Origin: Rubeoparvulum massiliense
GTDB lineage: Bacteria; Bacillota; Bacilli; Rubeoparvulales; Rubeoparvulaceae
Assembly (NCBI RefSeq): GCF_001049895.1
Contig: NZ_CVPE01000003.1
Span: 62,001 to 126,000 of the forward strand
Length of the DNA stretch: 64,000 nucleotides
Direction of reading: 5' to 3'
Positions 1 to 8,594 of the stretch are shown piece by piece (within the stretch, counting starts at the first letter, position 1; the number at the start of each line of letters is the position of its first letter). Below the pieces are notes generated by a model that was not told the DNA's origin, searched no databases, and saw only the letters and a program-made list of their open reading frames with translations. The translations under genes and the position numbers were made by a program.

Positions 1-171
1 CATAATAAGTATTAACTTTAACGTTAATTGTGCTAGTTTGCAAGAGTTCATTGAACATGTTCATCTTTTCTTCATTTTCCAAAAATAGTCTCACAATTTG
101 AAGAATTGTTTCATTGCTTTACGTAGTATAGAATAGAAGCATGATCAGCTTTAGAAAGGAAGCGATAGCAA
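1..171. other. Left-edge non-coding leader with one palindrome
   Basis: No gene is recognised here. The stretch is AT-rich and precedes the plus-strand gene at 172. It holds the inverted repeat ACAATT-TGAAG-AATTGT (93-109), directly upstream of a possible -10 (TATAGA, about 129-134). A Shine-Dalgarno-like GAAAGGAAG lies just before the start codon at 172. The palindrome could be an operator for that gene, but no regulator can be named. Confidence 0.4.
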
Positions 172-642
172 ATGTATCAGCGTCACGTTTGGATCGGTGC
201 TGGCTTCATTATTTTAGGCATCCTGCTCCTGCTTCAGTCCATTGGCTGGGGGGTTGATGGTCTCTTCTTCCTCCTCCTAGCACTACTCTTTAGCTTCTGG
301 TATGTACGGAATCGCACCACGGGCATGTTTATTGCAGCCTCTGTCTTTTTTGCATTAGGTTTATCACAGCTACTCGAGAACACCTTCCATGTTCCTATTG
401 ATCTATTTCTCTTTTTCTTAGGTGTCGGCTTTTTACTTCTTTATTACATTCATATACAGCAGTATCTTGGGCAGCGTTCCACCACTTGGCCACTCTTTGT
501 AGGGACCATTCTGATTGTCTTGGATGTTCTCAGCTGGATCGATGACTGGTTTAAAGCCGAGTATGGAGGCAGTCTGGTTTTTGCAGTTCTCCTTATCTTT
601 ATCGGTATCTGGTTTATCGTCACGAGTAATCGTAAGAAATAG
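172..642 (+). CDS. Small multi-pass membrane protein (LiaI/DUF5668-like)
   Basis: A 156-residue, very hydrophobic protein with about five or six predicted membrane segments, short polar turns and a basic C-terminal tail (NRKK). The pattern of repeated short hydrophobic hairpins with conserved glycines resembles the LiaI/LiaF-N type of Firmicute membrane proteins, which often act in envelope stress responses. That assignment rests on general appearance only. The ATG at 172 follows a GAAAGGAAG Shine-Dalgarno. The gene is alone on the plus strand, convergent with the thioesterase gene and closed by a strong hairpin immediately after the stop. Function unknown. Confidence 0.7.
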   Translation: MYQRHVWIGAGFIILGILLLLQSIGWGVDGLFFLLLALLFSFWYVRNRTTGMFIAASVFFALGLSQLLENTFHVPIDLFLFFLGVGFLLLYYIHIQQYLGQRSTTWPLFVGTILIVLDVLSWIDDWFKAEYGGSLVFAVLLIFIGIWFIVTSNRKK

Positions 643-674
643 ACAGCGTACCTTCATGGTTACGCTGTCTTTTC
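641..674 (+). terminator. Intrinsic terminator between convergent genes
   Basis: Ten-base stem AGACAGCGTA / TACGCTGTCT (641-650 and 661-670), extended by a CC/GG pair, followed by TTTT on the plus strand. It starts one base before the end of the stop codon region of the small membrane protein and probably serves that gene. The facing thioesterase gene ends at 704. Confidence 0.85.
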
Positions 675-703
675 TTGAAATCCAGAACATCCTGTCCAAT
701 TCT

Positions 704-1222
704 TTACTGCTGTTGTTCCAGTTTCTCAGGATGATGATATTTGGCTTTCCGCCGTTCATTTCGATAAGCCTTCCGCTCACCTGCTCGTTCGAAGTGCCAT
801 TTCTCCTCTTCCGTCTCAGGAAGAATAGCTGGGACATTGGTGGGCTTTCCTTCCTCATCTAATGCCACAAAGGTTAAGTAGCATTCTCCTGTTAAGTATC
901 TCGTGGAGGTGTAAAGATCTTCCCCCATCACCTTGATGTAGATCTCCATGGAGGTTCGACCTGTGGATGCGATAAAGCCATCAATATGAATGGCTTCTCC
1001 CAGTTTGATCGGTGCTAAAAAATCAAACGAATCGATGGAGGCTGTCACAACCTCACAGCCTGAATGCTTACGTGCACAAATACTTCCAACCTTATCCACC
1101 AGGGCAAGAACATGCCCACCAAATACATTCCCATGGTAATTACTATCCCCAGGAAGAATCATATCGGTTAAATGGGTGCGAGATGCAGAAGTAGGTTTTG
1201 CTTGAACCATTATGTAACTCAT
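704..1222 (-). CDS. Acyl-CoA thioesterase, hotdog fold (YciA/BFIT type)
   Basis: A 172-residue single-hotdog thioesterase that hydrolyses acyl-CoA to free acid and CoA in the cytosol. The N-terminal half carries the family signature: DxxLPGDSNYHGNVFGGHVLALVDKVG-type residues with the catalytic N-xx-G-xxFGG-xx-L-xx-D pattern near residues 29-45, followed by the VTAS-IDSFDFLAPIKLGE strand typical of YciA/BACH domains. I chose the ATG at 1222 because an AGGTGA Shine-Dalgarno lies just upstream; a longer reading frame to 1294 has no such site. The C-terminal tail is charged and probably disordered. It is the last gene downstream of fetAB, 72 nt after fetB. Substrate chain length cannot be read from sequence. 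Confidence 0.85.
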   Translation of the reverse strand: MSYIMVQAKPTSASRTHLTDMILPGDSNYHGNVFGGHVLALVDKVGSICARKHSGCEVVTASIDSFDFLAPIKLGEAIHIDGFIASTGRTSMEIYIKVMGEDLYTSTRYLTGECYLTFVALDEEGKPTNVPAILPETEEEKWHFERAGERKAYRNERRKAKYHHPEKLEQQQ

Positions 1223-1294
1223 CCTTTCACCTAGAGCATCTTGAAAAATTGAATATTTTCTTTCTATTGTATACGAATTCCTCAGGGAAAGCAC

Positions 1295-2068
1295 CTATTT
1301 TGCTCGCTCCTGCTGCTGTATGCGGGGAGCAAGCTGCCATGCTTCATTAAATAAGATTGGATAGACCAATAAGCTTAACATGATCGAAGTTAAAGCAGCT
1401 GAGGAAGAAAAAGAGTACATGATCAAGATCTGATACTTCACCGCTTCCAAAGGACTAGCTCCTGCGATAATCAAACCGGTCATCATCCCGGGTAATTGAA
1501 CTAACCCCACCGTTTTCATCCCGTCAATCGTGGGGATCATACTGGCCTTCACAGCCCGTCGAAGCGTATTTTGAATAGCCTGTCGTGGCGAGGCACCGAG
1601 GGATAGATAGAGATCGATCTCTTGTCTGGACACCTCCAACTCACGTTTTAGCTGATTAAGCAGAAGGCCAGACACCACCATACCATTCCCGATGATCATC
1701 CCACTAATGGGAATCACATAGCGGGGAAGCGGTTCAATCATGTTTAAAAGTAGAAGCAAGGAGATGGTCACCGTCTCCACAAAAGCAATGGTAAGCAGGA
1801 TACGCCAAAAAACGCCAGTTATTCCCCTTCCTCTTTTCTCCGCATTTTTTGCTGCCACGATAATCATCACAATGAGCATCACGAGGATATAGAGTACTTT
1901 TTCCTGGGCAAAGATGAATTGGAGTACATAGCCTACTGCAATGAGCTGAATGGCTGTCCTTATCGTAGCAATTAGAATATCTCGCTGTAGTCCTAGTCTT
2001 TGCCATGCTGAAATAATCACAGTAATGGCAACAAAAATCAGGGTCCAGAGTAATGCCGTATCACTCAT
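1295..2068 (-). CDS. fetB: FetB-type ABC transporter permease (UPF0014)
   Basis: A 257-residue integral membrane protein of the UPF0014/YbbM family with about seven membrane helices. The family motifs are visible: the loop GMIIGNGMVVSGLLLNQLKR near residues 125-145, then LSLGASPRQAI and the late PGMMTGLIIAGASPLEAVKYQ segment near residues 193-213, which is strongly conserved. In Escherichia coli the FetAB pair exports iron and protects against oxidative stress; the same role here is inferred. The start overlaps the end of fetA by 8 nt, so the two are translationally coupled and form one transporter. Thioesterase follows downstream. Confidence 0.88.
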   Translation of the reverse strand: MSDTALLWTLIFVAITVIISAWQRLGLQRDILIATIRTAIQLIAVGYVLQFIFAQEKVLYILVMLIVMIIVAAKNAEKRGRGITGVFWRILLTIAFVETVTISLLLLLNMIEPLPRYVIPISGMIIGNGMVVSGLLLNQLKRELEVSRQEIDLYLSLGASPRQAIQNTLRRAVKASMIPTIDGMKTVGLVQLPGMMTGLIIAGASPLEAVKYQILIMYSFSSSAALTSIMLSLLVYPILFNEAWQLAPRIQQQERAK

Positions 2069-2816
2069 CCTGCTTCACCTCCTCTGGGTGATACAAGTAC
2101 TGGCCGTTCTCCCATCTGGCCTTCTCTGCAAAAAAGCGCTTTGTCGCACCAACAAAAGAGAGTTGTTGCGCATCCATGAACCAGATGGTCTCCGCCATTC
2201 TTTGAGCTTGTTGTAAATCATGGGTAACCCAGAGTATGGTGATTCCTTGCTCTTGATTCAAGCGCAACAGAAGTTGCTCAAGGAGATGCTTGCTCTCCAC
2301 ATCCAATGCAGATGTAACCTCGTCAAGGAGCAAGACCTTTGGCTGATTGGCAAGGGCACGAGCTAGACTTACCCGTTGTTTTTCACCACCGGATAAGGTG
2401 TTTGCTTCCTTATGTAGATAGTGTGTGGGTAGCCCCACTAATTCCAACAGCTGTGCTGCATCCGCTTCAGTAAAAGGCTTTTGGAGTAGCTGTGGTCCTA
2501 ATTGAAGATTCTTATATACGGTATCCTGAAGCATATAGCATTCCTGAAAAACATAGCCCACCTCTTGACGTAGTTGAGAGATGGGATAGGCTTCCAATGA
2601 TTTGCCTTTGTAATCGATCCTCCCCTCGTCCGGTGTAACAAAACGATTACACATGCCGAGCAATGTGCTCTTTCCTGCTCCTGAAGGTCCTAGCAAGCAG
2701 ATGAAGTCTCCTTCATAGACTGAGCAGGATAGATTGGAAAAGATCTTGCGGCGATGGCCAGCCTCCTCCACATATTTCCCCACTTCATGAAATGTAAATA
2801 AGGCATTTGAACACAT
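2061..2816 (-). CDS. fetA: FetA-type ABC transporter ATPase
   Basis: A 251-residue ABC ATPase, partner of the overlapping FetB permease. It shows Walker A GPSGAGKST (about residues 42-50), the Q-loop region VGYVFQE, the ABC signature LSGGEKQR, Walker B VLLLDEVTSALD and the H-loop WVTHD. The pair is predicted to move iron or a related metal out of the cell (family knowledge from E. coli FetAB). I placed the start at 2816 because GGGAGG sits 9 nt upstream; a start at 2837 would swallow the ribosome-binding site. It lies downstream of the terminator of the alcohol dehydrogenase gene and so should have its own promoter in the short gap. Confidence 0.9.
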   Translation of the reverse strand: MCSNALFTFHEVGKYVEEAGHRRKIFSNLSCSVYEGDFICLLGPSGAGKSTLLGMCNRFVTPDEGRIDYKGKSLEAYPISQLRQEVGYVFQECYMLQDTVYKNLQLGPQLLQKPFTEADAAQLLELVGLPTHYLHKEANTLSGGEKQRVSLARALANQPKVLLLDEVTSALDVESKHLLEQLLLRLNQEQGITILWVTHDLQQAQRMAETIWFMDAQQLSFVGATKRFFAEKARWENGQYLYHPEEVKQDE

Positions 2817-2860
2817 AGATTGTTCCCTCCCTTGCAAGAATCCTGTAACGAACTCGGTTG

Positions 2861-2896
2861 AAAAAACCTACCCTCAATACGGTCTGAGAGTAGGTT
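2861..2896 (-). terminator. Intrinsic terminator after alcohol dehydrogenase
   Basis: Twelve-base stem formed by 2865-2876 and 2885-2896 (TGAGAGTAGGTT against AACCTACCCTCA, one mismatch). Read on the minus strand it is followed by a run of six T. It lies between the alcohol dehydrogenase stop (2928) and fetA. Confidence 0.85.
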
Positions 2897-2927
2897 CAGC
2901 ATTGAATCCTGGTATGGTAATGCGTAA

Positions 2928-4094
2928 TTACAGAGAGGCACGATAAATGGCTGCTACATCGTCATGATTGAGGACCTTAAAGCGACCAAATGGTCCAAAA
3001 GCCATGGCTTTTTCCACAAGCAGATCCAATTGGGAATCATCGATCTCGTAATTGGCCAGACGTGCTGGTGCACCTAACTCCGTCCAGAATTGACGAAGAC
3101 GTTCAATTCCCTCTAATGCCACTTCACGATCTGATTTACCTGTTGGATCTACATTCCATACACGAATTGCCAATTGCTTCACACGGTCAAGCTTCTCATC
3201 CATCACATGCTTCATCCAATTAGGGAAGAGGATAGCCAAGCCACCACCATGAGGAATGTCATACACTGCACTCACCGCATGCTCTAGGTTATGCGTTGCC
3301 CAATCTCCACGGATTCCCATATTGATCATCCCATTTAAGGCCATGGTGCCACTAAATAAAATGGTCTCGCGCAATTGGAAATTGTGTAGATCATTGACTA
3401 GCTTCGGCGCTGTTTCAATCACCGTTTGTAATACACTTTCGCATAAACGTTCTTGCAAAGGTGCATTGGGTGAAATATGGAAGTAGTGTTCAAAGACATG
3501 AGCCATCATATCAACCATCCCATTGATGGTTTGATCCTTAGGGACGCTAAATGTATTCTCAGGATCGAGGATGGAGAACTTCGGATAGACGAGTGGTGTT
3601 CCCCAGCCATACTTTTCCTGTGTTTCCCAATTCGTAATGACAGAGCCAGAATTCATCTCGGAGCCTGTTGCAGCTAGGGTGAGAATCGTACCTAATGGTA
3701 GAGCTGCTTTGGGTGCTTCATGCTTAATAATTACATCCTGCCAGAAATCACCTTCATGAAGAGCTGCCACAGCAATGGCCTTGGTGCAATCGATGGTACT
3801 ACCGCCCCCCACAGCGAGGAGGAACTCAATCTTATGCTCACGGCAGAGAGCCGCCCCCTTCTCTACCATTGTAAGGCGGGGATTGGGTTCAACGCCTGGT
3901 AGTTCAAACACCTCTGCATCAATGGTATTTAACTGCTCAATCACACGATCATAGAGGCCATTCCGCTTGATGCTGCCACCACCATAGACGAGTAATACCC
4001 GCTTTCCGTACTTTGGAACCTCATCCTTTAATGCGGTGACGGTATCTTTACCGAAGATGAGCCTTGTAGGGTTATAATATTGGAATGTTTCCAC
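2928..4094 (-). CDS. Iron-containing alcohol dehydrogenase (butanol dehydrogenase-like)
   Basis: A 388-residue group III (iron-type) alcohol dehydrogenase, resembling NAD(P)H-dependent butanol dehydrogenases and YqhD. It reduces aldehydes to alcohols in the cytosol. Visible features are the N-terminal FGKDT motif, the dinucleotide-binding GGGS segments (VYGGGSIKR and [12 protein letters not shown], about residues 38-46 and 94-106), TGSEMN near residue 145, and the metal-binding stretch [10 protein letters not shown] followed by [20 protein letters not shown] near residues 193-283, giving the Asp/His/His/His set. Full length for the family. It appears to be a single-gene unit closed by its own terminator. 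Physiological substrate not readable; fermentative or detoxifying use is inference. Confidence 0.92.
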   Translation of the reverse strand: METFQYYNPTRLIFGKDTVTALKDEVPKYGKRVLLVYGGGSIKRNGLYDRVIEQLNTIDAEVFELPGVEPNPRLTMVEKGAALCREHKIEFLLAVGGGSTIDCTKAIAVAALHEGDFWQDVIIKHEAPKAALPLGTILTLAATGSEMNSGSVITNWETQEKYGWGTPLVYPKFSILDPENTFSVPKDQTINGMVDMMAHVFEHYFHISPNAPLQERLCESVLQTVIETAPKLVNDLHNFQLRETILFSGTMALNGMINMGIRGDWATHNLEHAVSAVYDIPHGGGLAILFPNWMKHVMDEKLDRVKQLAIRVWNVDPTGKSDREVALEGIERLRQFWTELGAPARLANYEIDDSQLDLLVEKAMAFGPFGRFKVLNHDDVAAIYRASL

Positions 4095-4215
4095 TTCAAA
4101 ACCACTCCTTTGCCATCAATTCTAAATTCTACTCTTCCTATTGTAACATAAAGAAGAGCTGGTTCAGATGCAGTTTTTTCCTCATATGAGACTTTGGCGC
4201 CCTGATTTCAAAGCT

Positions 4216-6135
4216 TTATTTCGGACGGGTCCGGAGCAATCGTAGACCATTCAGGATTACGAGAATTGTACTTCCTTCATGACCGATCACACCCAGTGGT
4301 AGATCCAAAAGTTGAAAGAAGTTGGCCCCAATGAGGAGCAGGATCACCGCGATTGAGAAGACGATATTCTGCTTAATAATCCGGTTCATCTTCTGCGAAA
4401 GCTGGATTGTTGCAGCAATCCGTTGCAGATCATTCTTCATTAACACAACATCCGCTGTTTCTAGAGCCACATCCGTTCCTTCTCCCATAGCGATACCTAC
4501 ATTGGCTGTAGCTAAAGCGGGCGCATCATTGATCCCATCTCCAACCATGGCCACATGCCGAAACTGATCCCGCAACCGTTTTACATGGAGTACCTTATCC
4601 TCGGGTAAACACTGGGCGATGACTTCATCTACACCCGTTTCTACGCCGATGATGGCCGCTGTCGTTGGACTATCACCGGTTATTAATACCGTATGAATCC
4701 CCGCTCCCTTAAGGGCTGCTACAGCCTGCTTCGCTCCTTGCCGTACACCATCCCGAAGAGCGAAGATACCAATCACCTGACCCGCCTTTTGTACATAGAC
4801 GATGGTCTTTCCTTCTTCCTCCAATTGCTGAGCCATCTTCTTGATCTCTTCATCAAAGGACTGCTGCATCAATCTTCCATTGCCAATCCGCCACTCCTCC
4901 CCCTGTATGCTCGCAGTAATTCCCTGCCCCGGCATATCCTCTAAACGCTCCATTTCAAGACGACCTTCAATTTGCGGATCCGCATATTGAACAATGGCCA
5001 GGGCCAAAGGATGATTGGACGCAGCTTCAATGGTTGCAACCACGGTGAGAAATTCTCGCTCATCAATGCTAGGATCCAAGATGAGATCCGTAACAATGGG
5101 TTTTCCTGTGCTTAATGTTCCTGTTTTATCAAAGGCAATGGCACGAATCGTCCCAAGACTCTCCAAATGAGCGCCCCCCTTGAGCAAGATCCCTTGACGC
5201 GCTCCATTGGAAATGGCTGAAAGGGTAGCAGGCATTATGGATGCCACCAATGCACATGGACTGGCTACAACCATAAAGACCATGGCTCGATAGATGGTCT
5301 CATTCCAGCTCCAGCCCAAGAGATAGTGGGGTAGGAAAAGGAGCAGGGCAACTACTACAAGTACCACCTTCACATAGAGTGCTTCAAAACGTTCAATAAA
5401 GAGCTGTGACGGTGATTTTTCCTGTTGAGCAGCTTGAACCATGGTAATAATCTTTTGAAATAAGGTATCGGTAGAGGGCTTTGTGACCTGTACATGTAGC
5501 AACCCTTCTTGATTCATGGTACCTGCATATACCTCATCACCATGCTTACGATAAACCAGACTAGATTCTCCCGTGATTGCAGCTTGATTCAAATGAGATT
5601 CCCCACGAACAATCACGCCATCCACAGGTACCTGTTCTCCCGGCTTAATCACTACAATGTCACCCATCACCAGATCTTCCACGGGCAGTCGTATGGTGAG
5701 ACCATCGCGGAGCACATGGGCTTCATGAGGCTCCATGGACATTAATGCGGAGATCTCCCGATGACTCTTCTGCATAGTGTAGGACTCTAATGCGCCACTG
5801 AGTGCGAAGATAAAAATGAGAATGGCACCTTCTGTCCAGTAGCCAATGATCGCTGAACCTATAGCAGCAAATAGCATCAGTAACTCGACACTCAGCTTTC
5901 GTTGGAGGAAGAGCGCTTGAATTCCTTCTTTGGCTTTCGCAAAGCCTCCAATCATAAAAGCGAAGAGATAGATGAGCACGGTACCTGTTTCCCAGCCTTG
6001 CCCTTCCAGACTCCATGCAACCATGATTAAGATGCCACTCACCAAGGCAGCGATTAATTCACCAAACTTTAGCCAAAAAGGGCTGGATAGCTGAAGAGCG
6101 ACTAGTTCTTGCTTCACTTCTCCTTTTGCTTCCAT
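4216..6135 (-). CDS. zosA: P1B-type metal-transporting ATPase, ZosA-like
   Basis: A 639-residue P-type ATPase that would couple ATP hydrolysis to transport of a transition metal, probably Zn(II), across the plasma membrane. It has the TGES actuator motif, the membrane SPC motif (Cys294), the phosphorylated Asp336 in DKTGT, GDGINDAP in the hinge and eight predicted membrane helices. No N-terminal CxxC heavy-metal domain is present. Length and lack of that domain match B. subtilis ZosA (YkvW), a zinc uptake ATPase, better than CadA or CopA. The start at 6135 has GGAGG 7 nt upstream; an ATG at 6162 is less well placed. A Fur/PerR/Zur-type site and a terminator-like hairpin precede it. Zinc uptake versus export remains inference. 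Confidence 0.85.
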   Translation of the reverse strand: MEAKGEVKQELVALQLSSPFWLKFGELIAALVSGILIMVAWSLEGQGWETGTVLIYLFAFMIGGFAKAKEGIQALFLQRKLSVELLMLFAAIGSAIIGYWTEGAILIFIFALSGALESYTMQKSHREISALMSMEPHEAHVLRDGLTIRLPVEDLVMGDIVVIKPGEQVPVDGVIVRGESHLNQAAITGESSLVYRKHGDEVYAGTMNQEGLLHVQVTKPSTDTLFQKIITMVQAAQQEKSPSQLFIERFEALYVKVVLVVVALLLFLPHYLLGWSWNETIYRAMVFMVVASPCALVASIMPATLSAISNGARQGILLKGGAHLESLGTIRAIAFDKTGTLSTGKPIVTDLILDPSIDEREFLTVVATIEAASNHPLALAIVQYADPQIEGRLEMERLEDMPGQGITASIQGEEWRIGNGRLMQQSFDEEIKKMAQQLEEEGKTIVYVQKAGQVIGIFALRDGVRQGAKQAVAALKGAGIHTVLITGDSPTTAAIIGVETGVDEVIAQCLPEDKVLHVKRLRDQFRHVAMVGDGINDAPALATANVGIAMGEGTDVALETADVVLMKNDLQRIAATIQLSQKMNRIIKQNIVFSIAVILLLIGANFFQLLDLPLGVIGHEGSTILVILNGLRLLRTRPK

Positions 6136-6210
6136 ATCATCCCTCCGTTCTCCATACTCCATTCCTTCTTATTGAGAAAGAAAATCACTTTCATATCCCC
6201 TATTAGCAGG

Positions 6211-6233
6211 AAAAGCTGCCCGCAATGGGCAGC
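6211..6233 (-). terminator. Terminator-like hairpin in the zosA leader
   Basis: Perfect stem GCTGCCC (6215-6221) / GGGCAGC (6227-6233) with a five-base loop, followed on the minus strand by TTTT. It lies between the Fur-like site (6265-6283) and the zosA start (6135), so a transcript begun at that site would have to pass it. It may be an attenuator, or a terminator for read-through from rnpB. Confidence 0.5.
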
Positions 6234-6264
6234 CTTCACCTTCTTTAAAAGTGTATGCTGAAAT

Positions 6265-6283
6265 GAAATTGATTTTCATTTTC
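6265..6283. promoter_or_regulatory. Fur/PerR/Zur-family operator candidate
   Basis: GAAATTGATTTTCATTTTC matches 15 of 19 positions of the classical Fur box (GATAATGATTATCATTATC). It lies 130 nt upstream of the zosA start. In B. subtilis zosA is under PerR, a Fur relative, so a metal- or peroxide-sensing regulator is plausible; the exact family member cannot be told. Confidence 0.5.
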
Positions 6284-6367
6284 TCAATTTATTCTCATTC
6301 TAGTTTAAGTCTTGTTATAGTATATCATCGTCTGGTTACTTTTGCCACTGCTGATATGCATTGGAAG

Positions 6368-6402
6368 CAAAAATAAGCGCCTGACCTATTTAGGTCAGGC
6401 GC
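6368..6402 (-). terminator. rnpB terminator
   Basis: Perfect 12-base stem (6377-6388 with 6391-6402, two-base loop) followed on the minus strand by TTATTTTTGC. It directly follows the RNase P RNA 3' end. Confidence 0.9.
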
Positions 6403-6410
6403 ATCAATGC

Positions 6411-6830
6411 TTTAGAAGTAGAGCTATAAGCCGGGTTCTGTTCTCCAGGTGGTCATATCGCATCGTCTGCTCCCACCTCTTGGAGTGGTAATCATTTATC
6501 TAGGTTTACCTTCACAGATAAACTCAAGCCTCTTACCATCAAGGACACGTACGGGCAGCACGTTCGGTGATTAAACACCTGTCCTACTCTTAGAGTTGCA
6601 CCAGATGGGGTTTACCAGATAAGCAGTTGCCTACCTACCTCGTGAGCTCTTACCTCACGCTTCCACCCTTACCTGTGATGCTTGCGCATCCATCGGCGGT
6701 CTCTGTTTCTGTGGCACTAGCCATCATCTCGCGATGTCCAGCTGTTAGCTGGCATCTTCGCCCTATGGTGCCCGGACTTTCCTCTTGCAAGTTACCTTGC
6801 CAGCGATTACCCGCTCTACTTCTCATTTGC
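6411..6830 (-). ncRNA. rnpB: RNase P RNA, class A architecture
   Basis: Catalytic RNA of RNase P, which trims tRNA 5' leaders. Reading the minus strand, the P1 helix closes the molecule (AGAAGTAGAGC near 6813-6823 with its complement near 6414-6424). The conserved GAGGAAAGTCCGGGC core follows, then CCATAGGGC, and the 3' core AGAACCCGGCTTA. Between them are AGACCGCCGATGG and CAGGTAAGGGTGGAA flanking a hairpin, then a second hairpin, which is the P13/P14 arrangement of class A RNAs such as E. coli M1. The B. subtilis class B RNA lacks it. The 5' end is set from the promoter. The identification as rnpB is secure; the class call is by eye. Confidence 0.95.
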
Positions 6831-6837
6831 ATTCTTA

Positions 6838-6866
6838 ATTATAACGGGTTACCCTCCATTCTGCAA
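6838..6866 (-). promoter_or_regulatory. rnpB promoter
   Basis: On the minus strand TTGCAG (6861-6866), 17 nt, TATAAT (6838-6843): a near-consensus sigma-A promoter. The transcript is expected to begin near 6830, just upstream of the P1 helix of RNase P RNA. Confidence 0.85.
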
Positions 6867-6924
6867 CAGGAAGAGTAACAATTTAATATAGCAAATGTAT
6901 GGAAATTAGGCAAGTGGTATCTAT

Positions 6925-7758
6925 TTAACAAAATTGGAATGGGTTGGTATTTGCTTGTGAAATTATAAACTGGGTCTCGGAGGCTGACTTCCGTGCCATG
7001 GCAGTCTGCTGGAGATAACGAGCTACTTCTGCTTTCATAATATGCTCCATATAGTGGCCACCATCGATGAGGGCCAGACCAGCAGCCATGGCATCATGAG
7101 CTGTATGGTAATAGATGTCACCTGTGATTAAAACATCTGCCCCACGGAATGCAGCCTTCTGGACAAAACGATTGCCATCACCGCCAACCACCGCAACCTT
7201 ATTCACCAGTTGCGAAGGTTCTCCCACAATCCGTGCCCCATCGAGAAGAAAAAGCTCTTTCACTTGCATAGCTAACTCATGTAAGGTACATGGCTCTGGC
7301 AAAACCCCTATGCGACCCACGCCATATGCTTTTTCACTCTTCACCACAGGGTTCGTGACTTCATACTGGTGTGCTTCTAGCAATTCGACCTGCCTCAAGC
7401 CAAGCCGTGTAGCTATCCAGTCATTTAAGCCACCCTCTGTAATATCGAGATTGGTATGGACGGTATAGACCGCAATGTCATGGGATAATAACTTTTGGAG
7501 CACACGCCCTGCGGGGAGATCCGTCCGAAGATGAGCCAGTGGGCGATAGATCAGTGCATGGTGAGAGATGATTAGATCAACGCCTAGCTCAATCGCTTCA
7601 TCCACCACTGCTTCAAGGACATCTAGTGTAATCATCACCTTTTTAATCTCCCGGTTCACACGTCCCACCTGCAAGCCGATCCGATCATCCTCATAGGCCA
7701 AATACTTTGGTGCTAATTCCTCGATCCATTGGATGATTGTTTCTCCCCGTAGGTACAT
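6925..7758 (-). CDS. Nif3-like protein (YqfO/DUF34 family), short form
   Basis: A 277-residue member of the Nif3/YqfO (GTP cyclohydrolase 1 type 2) family, a dinuclear-metal hydrolase-like fold of uncertain biochemical role. Metal-binding segments are visible: [13 protein letters not shown] near residues 62-74, the VYTVHTNLD segment near 96-104, and [12 protein letters not shown] near 234-245. Many Firmicute YqfO proteins are about 370 residues because of a PII-like insertion in the middle; here the two halves are joined by a short segment, so that domain is missing. The start has AAGGAGG 8 nt upstream and lies 46 nt inside trmK, a conserved pairing in Bacilli that points to coupled translation. 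Confidence 0.88.
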   Translation of the reverse strand: MYLRGETIIQWIEELAPKYLAYEDDRIGLQVGRVNREIKKVMITLDVLEAVVDEAIELGVDLIISHHALIYRPLAHLRTDLPAGRVLQKLLSHDIAVYTVHTNLDITEGGLNDWIATRLGLRQVELLEAHQYEVTNPVVKSEKAYGVGRIGVLPEPCTLHELAMQVKELFLLDGARIVGEPSQLVNKVAVVGGDGNRFVQKAAFRGADVLITGDIYYHTAHDAMAAGLALIDGGHYMEHIMKAEVARYLQQTAMARKSASETQFIISQANTNPFQFC

Positions 7759-8489
7759 TGTAAGACCTCCTTGATTATCGTGATCTCATCCTGAAATCTG
7801 CGAAGCTGTTCCATTACCTGCTCTTGCTCCTTCGCTTTCATCATGGATTCTAACGCTTGCTCTCGTTTATGAAGCTCACCTTGCCATTTTTCATGGAAAA
7901 TGGCACCACCTTGCCGTACCAGTAATGGACCTACTAAGAAGAGATGCTCCTGGGAAAGCTGAGGATGATCATAGGCAGGATCCCAGGGCTCCTGATTCTC
8001 TTTCCTTTGGGCTGGCTCGGCCGCCATCATTTCATAGATTTTCCCATCCTCTTTCACGATTCGCTCCGCCACCAGCTGCCAGCCATGGGAATAAAGCCAG
8101 CGTCGCACACTCTGGGCAGCCACATTAGGCTGAAGGATCAAGCATTGAACTCCAGCTAACCGAGCCTCGTCATTCTGCAGAATCGAAGTGATCAAGGTTC
8201 CTCCCATCCCTGCGATTACGATGGCATCCACTTCGCCTGGAGTAAGAACACTTAGTCCATCGCCTTGGCGAATCGCGATCTCCTGAGATAGACCAGCCTC
8301 ATCCACATGTCGGTGCGCCATCTGTAAAGGTCCTTCATTAAGCTCTCCTGCAATCGCTACTGGAGCGATCCCTTCCCTTACAAGATAAGTGGGGAGATAC
8401 GCATGATCGCTACCGATATCAGCGATTCTGTACCCTGAGGGAACCAATTGGGCGATGGTTTGTAAACGGATCGAATTTTCTACGCTCAT
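7713..8489 (-). CDS. trmK: tRNA (adenine(22)-N1)-methyltransferase TrmK
   Basis: A 258-residue SAM-dependent methyltransferase that makes m1A22 in tRNA. The Rossmann motif is [13 protein letters not shown] (about residues 21-33); next come the acidic ribose-binding AGELNEG and the catalytic-region [10 protein letters not shown], all typical of TrmK (YqfN). The C-terminal part (from about residue 190) is charged and predicted coiled-coil, also as in the family. It is the first gene of a two-gene unit with the Nif3-like gene, which it overlaps by 46 nt, and lies downstream of the fadD terminator. Confidence 0.93.
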   Translation of the reverse strand: MSVENSIRLQTIAQLVPSGYRIADIGSDHAYLPTYLVREGIAPVAIAGELNEGPLQMAHRHVDEAGLSQEIAIRQGDGLSVLTPGEVDAIVIAGMGGTLITSILQNDEARLAGVQCLILQPNVAAQSVRRWLYSHGWQLVAERIVKEDGKIYEMMAAEPAQRKENQEPWDPAYDHPQLSQEHLFLVGPLLVRQGGAIFHEKWQGELHKREQALESMMKAKEQEQVMEQLRRFQDEITIIKEVLQCTYGEKQSSNGSRN

Positions 8490-8514
8490 GTTGCAACTCC
8501 TTTAAATCCTGACC

Positions 8515-8551
8515 AAATTTGAAAGGGTTGCCTCATACGACTGGGCAACCC
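8515..8551 (-). terminator. Terminator after acyl-CoA ligase
   Basis: Stem GGGTTGCC (8525-8532) / GGCAACCC (8544-8551), followed on the minus strand by TTTCAAATTT. It separates the fatty-acid pair from trmK-nif3. Confidence 0.8.
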
Positions 8552-8594
8552 CCCATCCATCAATATCCTACCTTTTCAGCGCAAGAACTGCAAG

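Noticed and set aside
53-62. GAACATGTTC palindrome as LexA/DinR box
   Set aside because: The Firmicute LexA box needs four bases between GAAC and GTTC; here there are two.
4216-6135. P-type ATPase as copper exporter CopA
   Set aside because: It has SPC rather than CPC in the membrane and no N-terminal CxxC domain.
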